In this document: positions 1 through 7,500 of the stretch, piece by piece
Layout: every line of letters starts with the position of its first letter
Position numbering within the stretch: position 1 is the stretch's first letter
Assembly: GCA_023457295.1 (NCBI GenBank)
Contig: JAEWLZ010000262.1
Span: 1 to 20,918 of the forward strand
Source of the DNA: Cyanobacteria bacterium OH_PDB_112
Lineage (GTDB): Bacteria; Cyanobacteriota; Vampirovibrionia; Gastranaerophilales; CAJFVJ01
Direction: 5' to 3'
DNA: 20,918 nucleotides
The notes under the pieces: generated by a model
Told to the model about the DNA's origin: nothing
The model's input: the letters and a program-made list of their open reading frames with translations, nothing else
The model's database searches: none
Translations under genes and position numbers: made by a program

Positions 1-55
1 GGATTACTGAATCCCCATTTTCAAGAATATTTCCATTGCAATCTTTAACTTCCAT
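1..55 (-). CDS. PhnA/YjdM-domain protein, N-terminal part only
   Basis: An ATG on the minus strand at 55 opens a frame that runs out of the window after 18 codons, reading MEVKDCNGNILENGDSVI. This matches the conserved opening of the PhnA (YjdM) C-terminal domain, whose pattern is V-K-D-x-N-G-N-x-L-x-x-G-D-S-V. An AGGAG ribosome-binding site lies about 7 bases upstream, so the start is well supported. E. coli YjdM has a zinc ribbon before this domain; here the protein starts directly at the domain, as in short domain-only homologues. Family members were once linked to phosphonate use, but their function is not settled. A TATAGT at 86-91 (minus strand) is a possible -10 box without a clear -35. 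The rest of the gene is outside the window. Confidence 0.7.
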   Translation of the reverse strand, partial: MEVKDCNGNILENGDSVI

Positions 56-531
56 TTTTATCTCCTATTCTTTTTACTTAAGAATACTATAAAAAAAGAG
101 GTTTAAACAGGACGCTTTTTGAAAAACGCTAGACTTAGTTTATGATTTGGCTATTTTTGTTACGTCGATAGCGGTATTTTGTGCAAACAAAAAAGCTGTT
201 ATTTTCGAAATAGTGGACTAAAAAAAGGAGGTTGCAGTTTTGGTAGCAAAGTTCTTTTTTTGAATTTCATTTTTAATAAATGCTTTTAATACTTTACTTT
301 CATCATTTGAACAATACTTACATTTAACTGAATTTTTAGAAAATGCAGAATTATAATCAAATAAAACAAGTATTAAGATATGTTAAATGGAATTTAACAA
401 CTCTAATGGCAATATTTGCAATGATTTTACTAGAATTACAGATTTTTTTTTATTAGCTCAATTGAACAATTTTTTTTTCAATCCGTTTTATCCTTTATAT
501 AAAGTTTAAAATGCCAGAAGGAGGCTTAAAT
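56..531. other. AT-rich intergenic spacer, largely empty
   Basis: This 476-base stretch separates the divergent PhnA-like gene and the 285-residue gene. It is very rich in A and T runs. It holds a strong but orphan Shine-Dalgarno sequence (AAGGAGG, 225-231) that leads only to a 7-codon TTG-started frame (240-263), and a 37-codon hydrophobic frame at 343-456 described separately. A TTGAAC at 462-467 followed after 18 bases by TTTTAT (486-491) could be a promoter for the downstream gene, but the -10 is poor. I see no RNA gene or mobile element. Confidence 0.6.
343..456 (+). CDS. Possible 37-residue single-span membrane peptide
   Basis: A short frame starts with ATG at 343 and stops with TAG at 454-456. 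The peptide has a polar, lysine/arginine-containing front (MQNYNQIKQVLRYVKWN) and then about 20 hydrophobic residues (LTTLMAIFAMILLELQIFFY), the usual look of a small bitopic membrane peptide with positive-inside topology. Against it: no Shine-Dalgarno sequence is visible upstream, and T-rich intergenic DNA readily gives hydrophobic frames by chance. It lies 75 bases before the 285-residue gene on the same strand. Confidence 0.2.
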   Translation: MQNYNQIKQVLRYVKWNLTTLMAIFAMILLELQIFFY

Positions 532-1389
532 ATGAATACCCGAATAAGTACAAAGGCTAATGCTTATTCCTATAATGAAAATAAGTACCGTAGTAATGCT
601 AAATATTCAAACAAAACAGTTATTCAAAAAGATACTCTTGATATTGCTAAAAACAATATAAATTTCGGTTCTTCTAAAAAAATAACCTTATTGGAAAAGT
701 TTATAAATTTATTTAAAAATGAAGTAGTTTCAAAAAATGAAATAATGGAATTATTTAATTTACATAAATCACAATTCGGCAAGCCAAATCCTCCAGAAAT
801 ACAAAAAAAATACAACGAATTAGGGGGTAAGATTGCAACAGAGATATTATTAGATAATTCTAAAAAAATTAAAGAATTATCCAAAAAATATAAGATGTTA
901 GATTCAAAAGAAATTAATAAAATTAATTGGTATAAAGGTGCCCCTTATAGCAAGGATAACGCTCAAATAATTAATCAAGGATTTGAAAACAGACCTGGCT
1001 TATATGGAACTTGGTTTACACAATCAAGAGGAATTGCATGCGCAAATGCAGAAGGACGAGACATAAAGAAAGGAATCATGTTTACAACCAAAATGGATTA
1101 CAAAAATATTGTAGACTCTGATTCTTTCCTTCATGTAAATTATTTATCATTTGTCCCAATGGTAGAAGAACATATAACTAAAAAAGGAATAGATTTATCA
1201 AAGGCAAAACAAGGTGATAATGAAAGTCACTTAATTTCTTCAACCCTAAATCATTTACTTGAAAAAGTCACTTTTGATATTGCTAAAATTGACGCTTTGT
1301 TGATTGGTTCAATAAAAAGAGAAGACGCCACTCTTGTTGCATTAAATTCCCAAAATAGAATAAAAGTTATTGACCACACAATCATATAA
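532..1389 (+). CDS. Lineage-specific protein with N-terminal NINFGS motif and weak ADP-ribosyltransferase-like features
   Basis: The start is set at the ATG at 532 because a perfect AAGGAGG (518-524) sits 7 bases upstream; the in-frame ATG at 511 would place that site inside the coding region. The product is 285 residues, lysine- and asparagine-rich, with no hydrophobic signal peptide or membrane span. Residues 42-48 carry the motif N-I-N-F-G-S-S, also seen as V-S-F-K-S and V-N-F-G-R-S near the N-termini of two other proteins in the window. The C-terminal half shows W-Y-K-G-A-P (133-138), then G-L-Y-G-T-W-F-T-Q-S (156-165) followed by an alanine-rich helix, and a late E264 before a strand with S-Q-N-R-I-K-V-I. 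This order resembles the G-x-[YF]-F-T ... E ... layout of ADP-ribosyltransferase-fold toxins. That is a pattern judgement from the sequence, not a recognised family, and the function remains unknown. Confidence 0.75.
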   Translation: MNTRISTKANAYSYNENKYRSNAKYSNKTVIQKDTLDIAKNNINFGSSKKITLLEKFINLFKNEVVSKNEIMELFNLHKSQFGKPNPPEIQKKYNELGGKIATEILLDNSKKIKELSKKYKMLDSKEINKINWYKGAPYSKDNAQIINQGFENRPGLYGTWFTQSRGIACANAEGRDIKKGIMFTTKMDYKNIVDSDSFLHVNYLSFVPMVEEHITKKGIDLSKAKQGDNESHLISSTLNHLLEKVTFDIAKIDALLIGSIKREDATLVALNSQNRIKVIDHTII

Positions 1390-1398
1390 TAAAAAAAG

Positions 1399-1427
1399 AA
1401 GGCGGGGTTGTCTTGTTCGTTCGCCTT
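1399..1427 (-). terminator. Possible second terminator after tRNA-Ser
   Basis: A 6-bp stem AAGGCG/CGCCTT with a 17-base loop follows the stop codon of the 285-residue gene. Read on the minus strand the stem is followed by a T-rich tail (CTTTTTTT), so it would act behind the tRNA-Ser terminator; read on the plus strand the tail is not T-rich. The long loop makes it weak. Confidence 0.3.
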
Positions 1428-1457
1428 GTGGTTCTTATCCCAAATGCAAACTAAAAT

Positions 1458-1490
1458 AAAAGTCCGAGACCTCTATGGTGTCGGACTTTT
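1458..1490 (-). terminator. Rho-independent terminator of tRNA-Ser (probably bidirectional)
   Basis: A perfect 10-bp stem, AAAAGTCCGA (1458-1467) with TCGGACTTTT (1481-1490), closes a 13-base loop. It begins 4 bases after the 3' end of the tRNA on the minus strand and continues into a T-rich tail. The A and T flanks on both sides mean it can also end plus-strand transcription from the 285-residue gene. Confidence 0.8.
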
Positions 1491-1494
1491 ATTA

Positions 1495-1580
1495 GGAGAA
1501 GGCGGGATTCGAACCCGCGGTACCTTTGACAGTACACAGACGTTCCAGGTCTGCACCTTAAACCACTCGGACACTTCTCC
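1495..1580 (-). tRNA. tRNA-Ser, anticodon GGA
   Basis: The minus strand folds as a class II tRNA of 86 bases. The 7-bp acceptor stem is GGAGAAG with CTTCTCC. The anticodon arm is CAGAC-CTGGAAC-GTCTG, giving anticodon GGA, which reads UCC and UCU. There is a long variable arm closed by GTAC/GTAC, then the T arm GCGGG-TTCGAAT-CCCGC. The long variable arm and the anticodon both indicate serine. CCA is not encoded. The base in the discriminator position is T (complement of A at 1494), whereas serine tRNAs nearly always have G there. Confidence 0.95.
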
Positions 1581-1595
1581 ATCAGTGTTGTGTCA

Positions 1596-1624
1596 ATTAT
1601 ATAAAAAAAACGGCGTATTGTCTA
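1596..1624 (-). promoter_or_regulatory. Sigma70-type promoter of tRNA-Ser
   Basis: On the minus strand a -35 box TAGACA (1624-1619) and a perfect -10 box TATAAT (1601-1596) are separated by 17 bases. Transcription would start near 1589, about 9 bases before the mature tRNA. Confidence 0.7.
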
Positions 1625-1628
1625 AAAA

Positions 1629-1658
1629 TTCGTAAGAGAATATTTTTTGTTTTATAAT
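1629..1658 (+). promoter_or_regulatory. Promoter of the DUF2229 gene
   Basis: A perfect TATAAT at 1653-1658 is preceded after 18 bases by a poor -35 (TTCGTA). It points towards the gene starting at 1733 and is back to back with the tRNA-Ser promoter. Confidence 0.45.
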
Positions 1659-1732
1659 GTATTTGTAGAAGCTTGTCTTTAAAAAAGTTTAAAGCACTCC
1701 TTGCCATCAATCAAAATAACGGAGAATTTTTA

Positions 1733-2788
1733 ATGAAAATAGGTATACCGCGAGCTTTAGGATATTATAACTATTATCCTTTTTGGTGCGGTTTTTTCGA
1801 GGCGCTTGGTATTGAAACTATTCTTTCATCGCATACCACAAAACAAATGGTATCGAAAGGAAGCGCTCTTGTCGTATCGGAAACTTGTCTGCCTGTAAAA
1901 GTTTTTGTGGGGCATATTCTTGATTTGCTCGAAAAAGGAGTTGAAACAATTTATGTGCCGAGTATTCAGTCAATTGACCACAAAATTTACAACTGTTCCA
2001 AAATTCGAGGATTGCCTGATTTGGTACGAAATGTAGTCAAAAAAGATTTTTTGTTGATTGAGCCGACTCTAGATAAATCACAAAAAGATCAGGGATTTTA
2101 TGAATATCTCAAAGAATCCGTTGCGCCTCTTGGCATAACAGATGATGAACAAATTAAAAGTGCGAGTAAAAAAGGGTGGGAATATCAAAATAATTTTAAT
2201 CGCATGCTGCGTTCGGGAATGTCTTTTGAGCAGGCTTTAAAAACAGCTGTATCAGGTAAAGTTGTTATAAAATCTATCCTCAAAACAGAAAATATAAAAG
2301 TTGCTGTTTTGGCGCATGGTTATAATTTATACGATACTCAAGTAAGCATGAGAGCATTGCAAAAGCTTGAAAAAATGGGAATTCAGCCGTATACGGCGGA
2401 GATGCTTACTAAAGAACAAAAAGAAGAAGGGTTTAAAACTCTTGAAACTCAAATATATTGGGCAAATGAATATGAGATGACAGGTGCGGCGGGTTATTAT
2501 ATGGATGATAATGATATTGAGGGCATTATTACAATAACTGCCTTTGGCTGTGGTCCTGATTCGATTATGGTGGAGCGGATTTCAAGATTTTCTAAAAAAC
2601 TTAAAAAACCTATTTTGAATTTGACTATCGATGAACATACGGGAGAAGCCGGTTTTATCACAAGACTTGAGGCTTTTTGCGATATGCTTTTGAGAAAAAA
2701 ACGCACAAAAGAAGCTCAAAAAGCTGTTGAAGAAATTCAAAAACCAAAAAAACAAAAGAAAGATTTTAAAATAAAAATCGAGTTATGA
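1733..2788 (+). CDS. 2-hydroxyacyl-CoA dehydratase-related protein (DUF2229 family)
   Basis: The ATG at 1733 is preferred over an upstream in-frame TTG at 1673 because GGAG lies at 1721-1724 and family similarity begins at MKIGIPRALGYYNYYPFW. The product has 351 residues. Family marks are S-E-T-C-L-P-V-K (C52), N-C-S-K-I-R-G (C88), F-G-C-G-P-D-S (C273) and the E-H-T-G-E-A-G-F-I-T-R-L-E-A-F stretch (301-315), as in the DUF2229 part of the large activase-type proteins related to 2-hydroxyglutaryl-CoA dehydratase. The conserved cysteines are likely iron-sulfur ligands. The tail (about 317-351) is lysine-rich. No ATPase activase or dehydratase partner is adjacent, so the substrate is unknown; such stand-alone proteins are usually annotated only at the family level. 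The gene ends 3 bases from a convergent small gene. Confidence 0.85.
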   Translation: MKIGIPRALGYYNYYPFWCGFFEALGIETILSSHTTKQMVSKGSALVVSETCLPVKVFVGHILDLLEKGVETIYVPSIQSIDHKIYNCSKIRGLPDLVRNVVKKDFLLIEPTLDKSQKDQGFYEYLKESVAPLGITDDEQIKSASKKGWEYQNNFNRMLRSGMSFEQALKTAVSGKVVIKSILKTENIKVAVLAHGYNLYDTQVSMRALQKLEKMGIQPYTAEMLTKEQKEEGFKTLETQIYWANEYEMTGAAGYYMDDNDIEGIITITAFGCGPDSIMVERISRFSKKLKKPILNLTIDEHTGEAGFITRLEAFCDMLLRKKRTKEAQKAVEEIQKPKKQKKDFKIKIEL

Positions 2789-2791
2789 TTT

Positions 2792-2959
2792 TTACAAATT
2801 AATCATAACCAAGATTGTGCCTAAAATATAAAAAATTGAAGATAAAACCAACCACCATTTGATTGTAGGGTGTTGATTTTGCCAAGCCCAAAGAATCCCT
2901 TCTTTTGGTTGTGCTTGTGAATTATTTTTAATTATGGTATCAATATATTTTTTTTGCAT
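2792..2959 (-). CDS. 55-residue single-span membrane protein, unrecognised
   Basis: A minus-strand ATG at 2959 has a clear ribosome-binding site (GGGGAG about 8 bases upstream) and opens a 55-codon frame ending TAA at 2792. The peptide starts with a polar, lysine-containing region of about 20 residues, has a tryptophan-rich middle (LWAWQNQHPTIKWW, 23-36) and ends with a strongly hydrophobic segment LVLSSIFYILGTILVMINL (37-55) that must be a membrane span. It lies 83 bases behind the DUF1858 gene in the same direction and may be co-transcribed with it. It faces the DUF2229 gene tail to tail with a 3-base gap. I do not recognise the family; the good start site and balanced composition make it likely to be real. 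Confidence 0.7.
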   Translation of the reverse strand: MQKKYIDTIIKNNSQAQPKEGILWAWQNQHPTIKWWLVLSSIFYILGTILVMINL

Positions 2960-2981
2960 ACCTGATTCTCCCCTGTGTATT

Positions 2982-2995
2982 ACAGTTTAAACTGT
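2982..2995. repeat. Perfect 14-bp palindrome ACAGTTTAAACTGT
   Basis: A perfect inverted repeat without a central gap lies between the DUF1858 gene and the 55-residue gene, about 22 bases before the start codon of the latter. Such gapless dyads suit a dimeric DNA-binding protein better than an RNA hairpin. No other copy was noticed in the window. Confidence 0.5.
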
Positions 2996-3042
2996 TTTTA
3001 TGGCATCATCATCGACCATATGGCTTAAATCAGGATATTGAA

Positions 3043-3246
3043 TTATTCTTCTATTGCAGAATTTAGGTCTTCAACAAAAGCATCAACATCAATGCCGTGA
3101 ACTTTTGCTCCTGCTTCAAGATTTTCAAATCTGGCAGCAGCACAGCCTATGCAGCCCAATCCATAGCGTTGAAAAACTTCTAAAGTTTGCGGATATTGTT
3201 GTACGACTTCTATAATTCCCATCTCTTTTGTGATTTTTTTAGACAT
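3043..3246 (-). CDS. DUF1858 (hybrid-cluster-associated redox disulfide) domain protein
   Basis: A 67-residue protein that is a complete DUF1858 domain. It shows the opening helix with K-E-M-G-I-I-E-V-V, the stretch V-F-Q-R-Y-G-L-G (24-31) and the redox motif C-I-G-C (C32, C35), followed by the typical A-A-x-x-x-x-E-N-L-E-A-G-A-x-x-H-G-I-D segment. The family is often encoded near hybrid cluster proteins or other redox enzymes and is thought to carry a redox-active disulfide; no such partner is next to it here. GGAG lies about 8 bases before the ATG. It is divergent from the GerMN gene. Confidence 0.9.
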   Translation of the reverse strand: MSKKITKEMGIIEVVQQYPQTLEVFQRYGLGCIGCAAARFENLEAGAKVHGIDVDAFVEDLNSAIEE

Positions 3247-3277
3247 TATTTTTCTCCGTATCTAAACTATTATGATT

Positions 3278-3288
3278 ATTATATTGTA
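3278..3288 (-). promoter_or_regulatory. -10 region of the DUF1858 gene
   Basis: On the minus strand two overlapping -10 candidates, TACAAT (3288-3283) and TATAAT (3283-3278), stand 30-40 bases before the start codon. The -35 region is a T run without a clear hexamer. Confidence 0.35.
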
Positions 3289-3294
3289 TCACTA

Positions 3295-3323
3295 TTGAAA
3301 AAAAAGGAAAATAATTCTAAAAT
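3295..3323 (+). promoter_or_regulatory. Sigma70-type promoter of the GerMN gene
   Basis: TTGAAA (3295-3300) and TAAAAT (3318-3323) are separated by 17 bases, each one base from consensus. The start codon follows about 32 bases after the -10 box. Confidence 0.6.
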
Positions 3324-3354
3324 CATCATTATCAGCATCCAAAAGAGAGATTAG

Positions 3355-3882
3355 ATGAAAAAATTTTTAATTTATACCGCAATAATTTTGCTTGTAGGAT
3401 TTATTTTCCTTAATAGAAACTCTTTTGTCGAAGAAGAAAAAGAGGTAGTTGTTCAGACTGATTCTGAGCAAACAAGCATTGTAAATGTTTATTTGGTTGA
3501 AGTCGATAAGCAAAATAATCAGGTTGTTGTACCTGTAAAAAGAAAAATTCTAAAAAATGATATTTATAAAAACACTATTAATGCCCTTCTTTGGGGACCT
3601 AATCAGACAGAAGCCGAAAAGAAACATCTTTCAACCGAAATTCCTCGTAAAACACAGCTTTTAAAAGTTAATGAGTATTCAGATATGGTCACGATAGATT
3701 TTTCGAAAGACTTTGAAACCGGAGGCGGTTCAAACAGTATGACAATACGCCTTGAACAAGTTGCCAATACAGTTTCAGATATGACTGACAAGCCTGTTTA
3801 TCTTTATATTGAAGGAAAAGAGATTTCTGTTTTGGGCGGTGACGGTATTATCGTTAAACAACCTATTAATATCATAAAATAA
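3355..3882 (+). CDS. GerMN-domain protein, membrane-anchored
   Basis: A 175-residue protein with two lysines and then a hydrophobic segment (residues 4-19), which is a signal anchor or an uncleaved signal peptide; there is no lipobox cysteine. After an acidic linker (about 23-40) comes a GerMN domain (about 41-165). It has the expected A-L-L-W-G-P (77-82), the S-T-E-I-P-R-K-T-Q-L-L segment, V-T-I-D-F-S-K-D-F (112-120) and a helix ending in Q-V-A-N-T-V (135-140). The domain was named from the spore germination protein GerM but is widespread in non-spore-formers, where it is an extracytoplasmic domain of unclear role. An AGAGAG precedes the ATG. It has its own promoter and is divergent from the DUF1858 gene. 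Confidence 0.85.
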   Translation: MKKFLIYTAIILLVGFIFLNRNSFVEEEKEVVVQTDSEQTSIVNVYLVEVDKQNNQVVVPVKRKILKNDIYKNTINALLWGPNQTEAEKKHLSTEIPRKTQLLKVNEYSDMVTIDFSKDFETGGGSNSMTIRLEQVANTVSDMTDKPVYLYIEGKEISVLGGDGIIVKQPINIIK

Positions 3883-3891
3883 CAGTTTTAT

Positions 3892-3967
3892 TTGCCAAAA
3901 AACAGATAATTTATCAAATATTTTAAGATATTGAATTTTGTTAAGAATTAATAAGCCAATTTGGCAA
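3892..3967 (+). terminator. Weak structured terminator region behind the GerMN gene
   Basis: TTGCCAAA (3892-3899) pairs perfectly with TTTGGCAA (3960-3967), enclosing an AT-rich inner hairpin, and is followed by a T-rich stretch (TTATTTTT). The large distance between the arms makes it a weak candidate. Confidence 0.25.
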
Positions 3968-4003
3968 TTATTTTTACTTTAGTTTGTTTATTTACATGTG
4001 TAA

Positions 4004-4435
4004 ATGAAAGGCTTGTGTGAAAATATGGAACCGGTTTCTTATAATAGTGATTCAAGGCTCAAAAGAGATCTTCAAGCCGCTGCTCTTACAGGAGCTTTTG
4101 CGGGTGCGATAGATGTTGGTTTTCAGATGTTTAATCAAAAATCCCTAATGAATTATCCTAGTGAAAGGGTCAGATTTGAACAACAAATTTCAAAAGATAC
4201 ACTTAACCTTTCAGAAAATAAAGCTAAAAGAACTGGTTTTATAGGAAAAATGTTAAATTCTGTCAGCGAATTCAATTTAAAGTTAAAAGAAGATAAGTTG
4301 GCAGCCGTTAAAAATAATAAATTCGCTTTCAAATCTCTTGGAAAAGGCTTTGCTGAAAATGTCGTTATTTGGGGTGGAATCAGCCTTATCTTAAGCGCAA
4401 TAATTAATGCTTTTACTAGAAAAGATGAAGATTAA
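4004..4435 (+). CDS. Hypothetical protein with two hydrophobic segments
   Basis: A 143-residue protein of no family I recognise. The ATG at 4004 lacks a Shine-Dalgarno sequence. A second in-frame ATG at 4025 has AAAGG 13 bases upstream, which is long, so the start is uncertain (136 residues from the second). It has a small-residue hydrophobic stretch A-A-L-T-G-A-F-A-G-A-I-D-V-G-F (about 26-40 from the first start), a basic helical middle, and a second hydrophobic stretch at about 117-135 (VVIWGGISLILSAIINAF) followed by R-K. This suggests a hairpin-type or peripheral membrane protein. It is 72 bases upstream of dnaE on the same strand and could share its transcript. Confidence 0.6.
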   Translation: MKGLCENMEPVSYNSDSRLKRDLQAAALTGAFAGAIDVGFQMFNQKSLMNYPSERVRFEQQISKDTLNLSENKAKRTGFIGKMLNSVSEFNLKLKEDKLAAVKNNKFAFKSLGKGFAENVVIWGGISLILSAIINAFTRKDED

Positions 4436-4453
4436 TCAGATTTACGGAATGTA

Positions 4454-4507
4454 AAAAAGATTTTTGATTTTGTGGAAGTCACATTGCTTTCAAAGTAAAA
4501 TCTTTTT
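4454..4507 (+). promoter_or_regulatory. Perfect 11-bp inverted repeat ending at the dnaE start codon
   Basis: AAAAAGATTTT (4454-4464) is the exact reverse complement of AAAATCTTTTT (4497-4507), and the second arm directly touches the ATG of dnaE. A smaller stem GGAAG/CTTTC can form in the 32-base loop. No normal Shine-Dalgarno sequence is present here. The structure could hide or present the start region, or be a leftover terminator of the upstream gene; its AT-rich stem makes it poor as a terminator. Confidence 0.45.
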
Positions 4508-7500
4508 ATGCAAAGTTATGTACCATTACATCTTCACACAGAATATAGTCTGCTAGACGGCGCTATTCGCATAAGTGATTTAATCAAATTCGCTAAAGCA
4601 AATGATATGCCTGCGGTTGCAATTACAGATCATGGTGTTATGTATGGTGCAATAGAATTTTATTGCAAAGCCAAAGAAGCCGGCATAAAACCCATAATTG
4701 GCTGTGAAGTTTATGTGAATGACGGCGATATTACAGTTAAAGATGTTAATAATAATCATCTTTATCACCTTGTTTTATTCGCTAAAAACAAAATTGGTTA
4801 CAAAAATCTCGTTAAACTTGTAAGTATTTCTCATCTTGAAGGTTTTTATTATAAACCCAGGATAAATTTTGAGCTTCTTAAAAAATATTCTGAAGGACTT
4901 ATTTGTTCTTCCGCATGTCTTGGTGGAGAGATTATACAAAAGCTTTTAAAAGGGACATATGAAGAAGCTCTTGAAGTGGCGCGCAAATATAAAGAGCTTT
5001 TCGGGGATGATTTTTATATCGAACTTCAAGATCATGGTCTTGAAAAACAAAAGCGCACAAATCCTGATTTGGTAAAGATAGCCAAAGAACTTGATATCAA
5101 AATCATAATTACAAATGACAGCCATTATCTGCTTCGCGAAGATGAAAAAATGCATGATATATTGCTTTGTTTGCAGACCGGGCGGCTTTTCAATGAAACA
5201 AACAGAATGAAATTTCCAAACAGTGAATTTTATTTAAAAACCAGAGCCGAGCTTGAAAGCGCTTTTTCATGGCTTGATAAAGAAACTTTTGATGCTGCGA
5301 TGGTTAATACCTACGAAATAGCTGATAAGTGCAATCTTATTATAGAAATGGGTAAATCAGTATTGCCTCATTACGAAGTGCCAAAAAGCCATACGATAGA
5401 GTCGTATTTGCATTTTAAGGTGCGTGAAGGTCTTGAAAAACGTTTCGGAGAAATCACTCCCGAAATAGATAAACGCTATAAGTATGAGCTGGAAGTTATT
5501 GAAAGCATGGGTTTTGCGGCATACTTTTTGATTGTTTGGGATTTTATTAATTATGCTAAAGAAAAAGGTATCCCGGTAGGTCCGGGAAGGGGTTCGGCGG
5601 CGGGAAGCCTTGTTGCTTATGCGCTTGAAATTACGGATTTGGATCCTGTTGAGCATAACCTCCTTTTTGAGCGATTTTTGAACCCCGAACGTGTAAGCAT
5701 GCCTGATGTCGATATAGATTTTTGTCCTGAAAGACGTGAGGAAGTAATTCAGTATGTTACTGAAAAATACGGTTCAGAGAGAGTTTGTCAAATTATCACC
5801 TTCGGAACTTTAGCGGCAAGAAACGCAATTAAAGGAGTGGCAAGGGTTTTGGATTATCCTTTTGCCGAATCTAATAAACTGAGCAAACTTATAGAAATGG
5901 GCAAGAGTATAAAAGAAACGCTTGATGATTCTGAAGAATTTAAAAGTCTTTATGAAGAAAATTCTCTTGTTAAGGAAATTGTTGATTATGCAATTCAAAT
6001 CGAAGGACTTAAAAACAATATCGGAATGCACGCTGCAGGTGTAATAATTGCTCGTGATCCTTTATCTGACCTTGTTCCTATTCAAAATTCAAAAGAAGGA
6101 AATGTTATAACCGAATTTGCTATGGGAGATGTTGAGAAATTAGGTCTTCTCAAGATGGACTTTTTGGGGCTTAGAAACCTTACTATTATTAATAATACTG
6201 TCAAAATGGTTGCAAAGAAACACAAAGTTGAAATCGATATAAATAAAATTCCGCTTGATGATGAGTTAACTTATGAACTTCTTTGTAATGGTCAGACCGA
6301 TGGAGTTTTTCAGCTGGAATCATCAGGAATGAAAGCTCTTGTAAAGCGTCTTAAACCTTCGACGTTTGAAGATATCGGCGCGCTTGTTGCTCTTTATCGT
6401 CCAGGTCCTTTGGATTCCGGGATGGTTGATGACTTTGTGGACAGAAAACATGGTCGTCAAGCTGTAAGTTACCCGCATCCGGCGCTTAAACCTATTCTTG
6501 AAGATACTTACGGAACGATTGTATATCAAGAGCAAATCATGCAGATAGCTCAGGTATTGGCAGGTTATACGCTTGGAGAAGCTGATTTGCTTCGTCGAGC
6601 TATGGGTAAAAAGAAAAAAGAAGTAATGGAAGAGCAAAAAGGGATTTTTGTAAGCAAATGTATTGCAAAAGGAACTGATCAAAAAATCGCCGTTGACCTT
6701 TTTGATTCTATGGAAAAATTTGCCGCATATTGCTTTAACCGTGCGCATTCTGCCGCATATGCTTTTGTGGCTTATCAAACAGCTTATTTGAAGGCCCATT
6801 ATCCTGTTGAGTATTTATCTGCTTTGTTATCAAGTGTAAGCGACAATCAGGACAAAATTCAGGCTTATATCGCAGAAGGACAAAAAATGGATATAAAAGT
6901 TTTTGCTCCTGATATAAATAAATCTTTTGCGGATTTTTTCCCTGATGGGGATAATATTCGTTTTGGACTTGCTTCAATAAAAAATGTCGGACTAGGTGTT
7001 ATAGAAGAAATTATAAAAGCACGCGAAGATCAGCCTTTTGAAAGTTTTTATGATTTTTGTTTGCGCACAGACCCAAAAGTTTTAAACAGAAGAACACTGG
7101 AAAGTCTTATAAAAGCAGGGGCTTTTGCTGAAATAGAAAAAAGCAGGAAGCAGCTTATTGATAATCTTGATTCTGTAATTTCTTCTGTGCAAGAAGAAAA
7201 TAAGCGTAAAGAATCAGGGCAAATAGGGCTTTTTGCTCTTGATGATAATTCGGCGCATACTTTTGTAATGAGTGAAACAGGGGAAGAATTCTCTGACGGT
7301 GAAATTCAACATTTTGAAAAAGAACTTTTAGGATTTTATATTACAAGTCATCCGTTGGAAAGTATTCGTGACAAACTGCCATTTTTGACTACTCACAGAA
7401 CAATTGATTTGGCTGAAATAAAAGACGGAACTTATATTACGATTTGTGGTTTGATTTCGTCAGTAAGACTTATCAGCACAAAAAATAACAAGCTTCTTAA

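Noticed and set aside
118..137. Apparent palindrome around gacgctttttgaaaaacgct
   Set aside because: On pairing the two halves base by base only the T/A tract pairs; the GC parts do not match, so it is no hairpin.
1408..1635. 75-codon plus-strand frame
   Set aside because: It runs across the tRNA-Ser gene, its terminator and its promoter on the opposite strand, and has no ribosome-binding site.
6323..6799. 158-codon minus-strand frame inside dnaE
   Set aside because: It is antisense to the conserved polymerase core; the codons of dnaE explain the open frame and there is no start signal.
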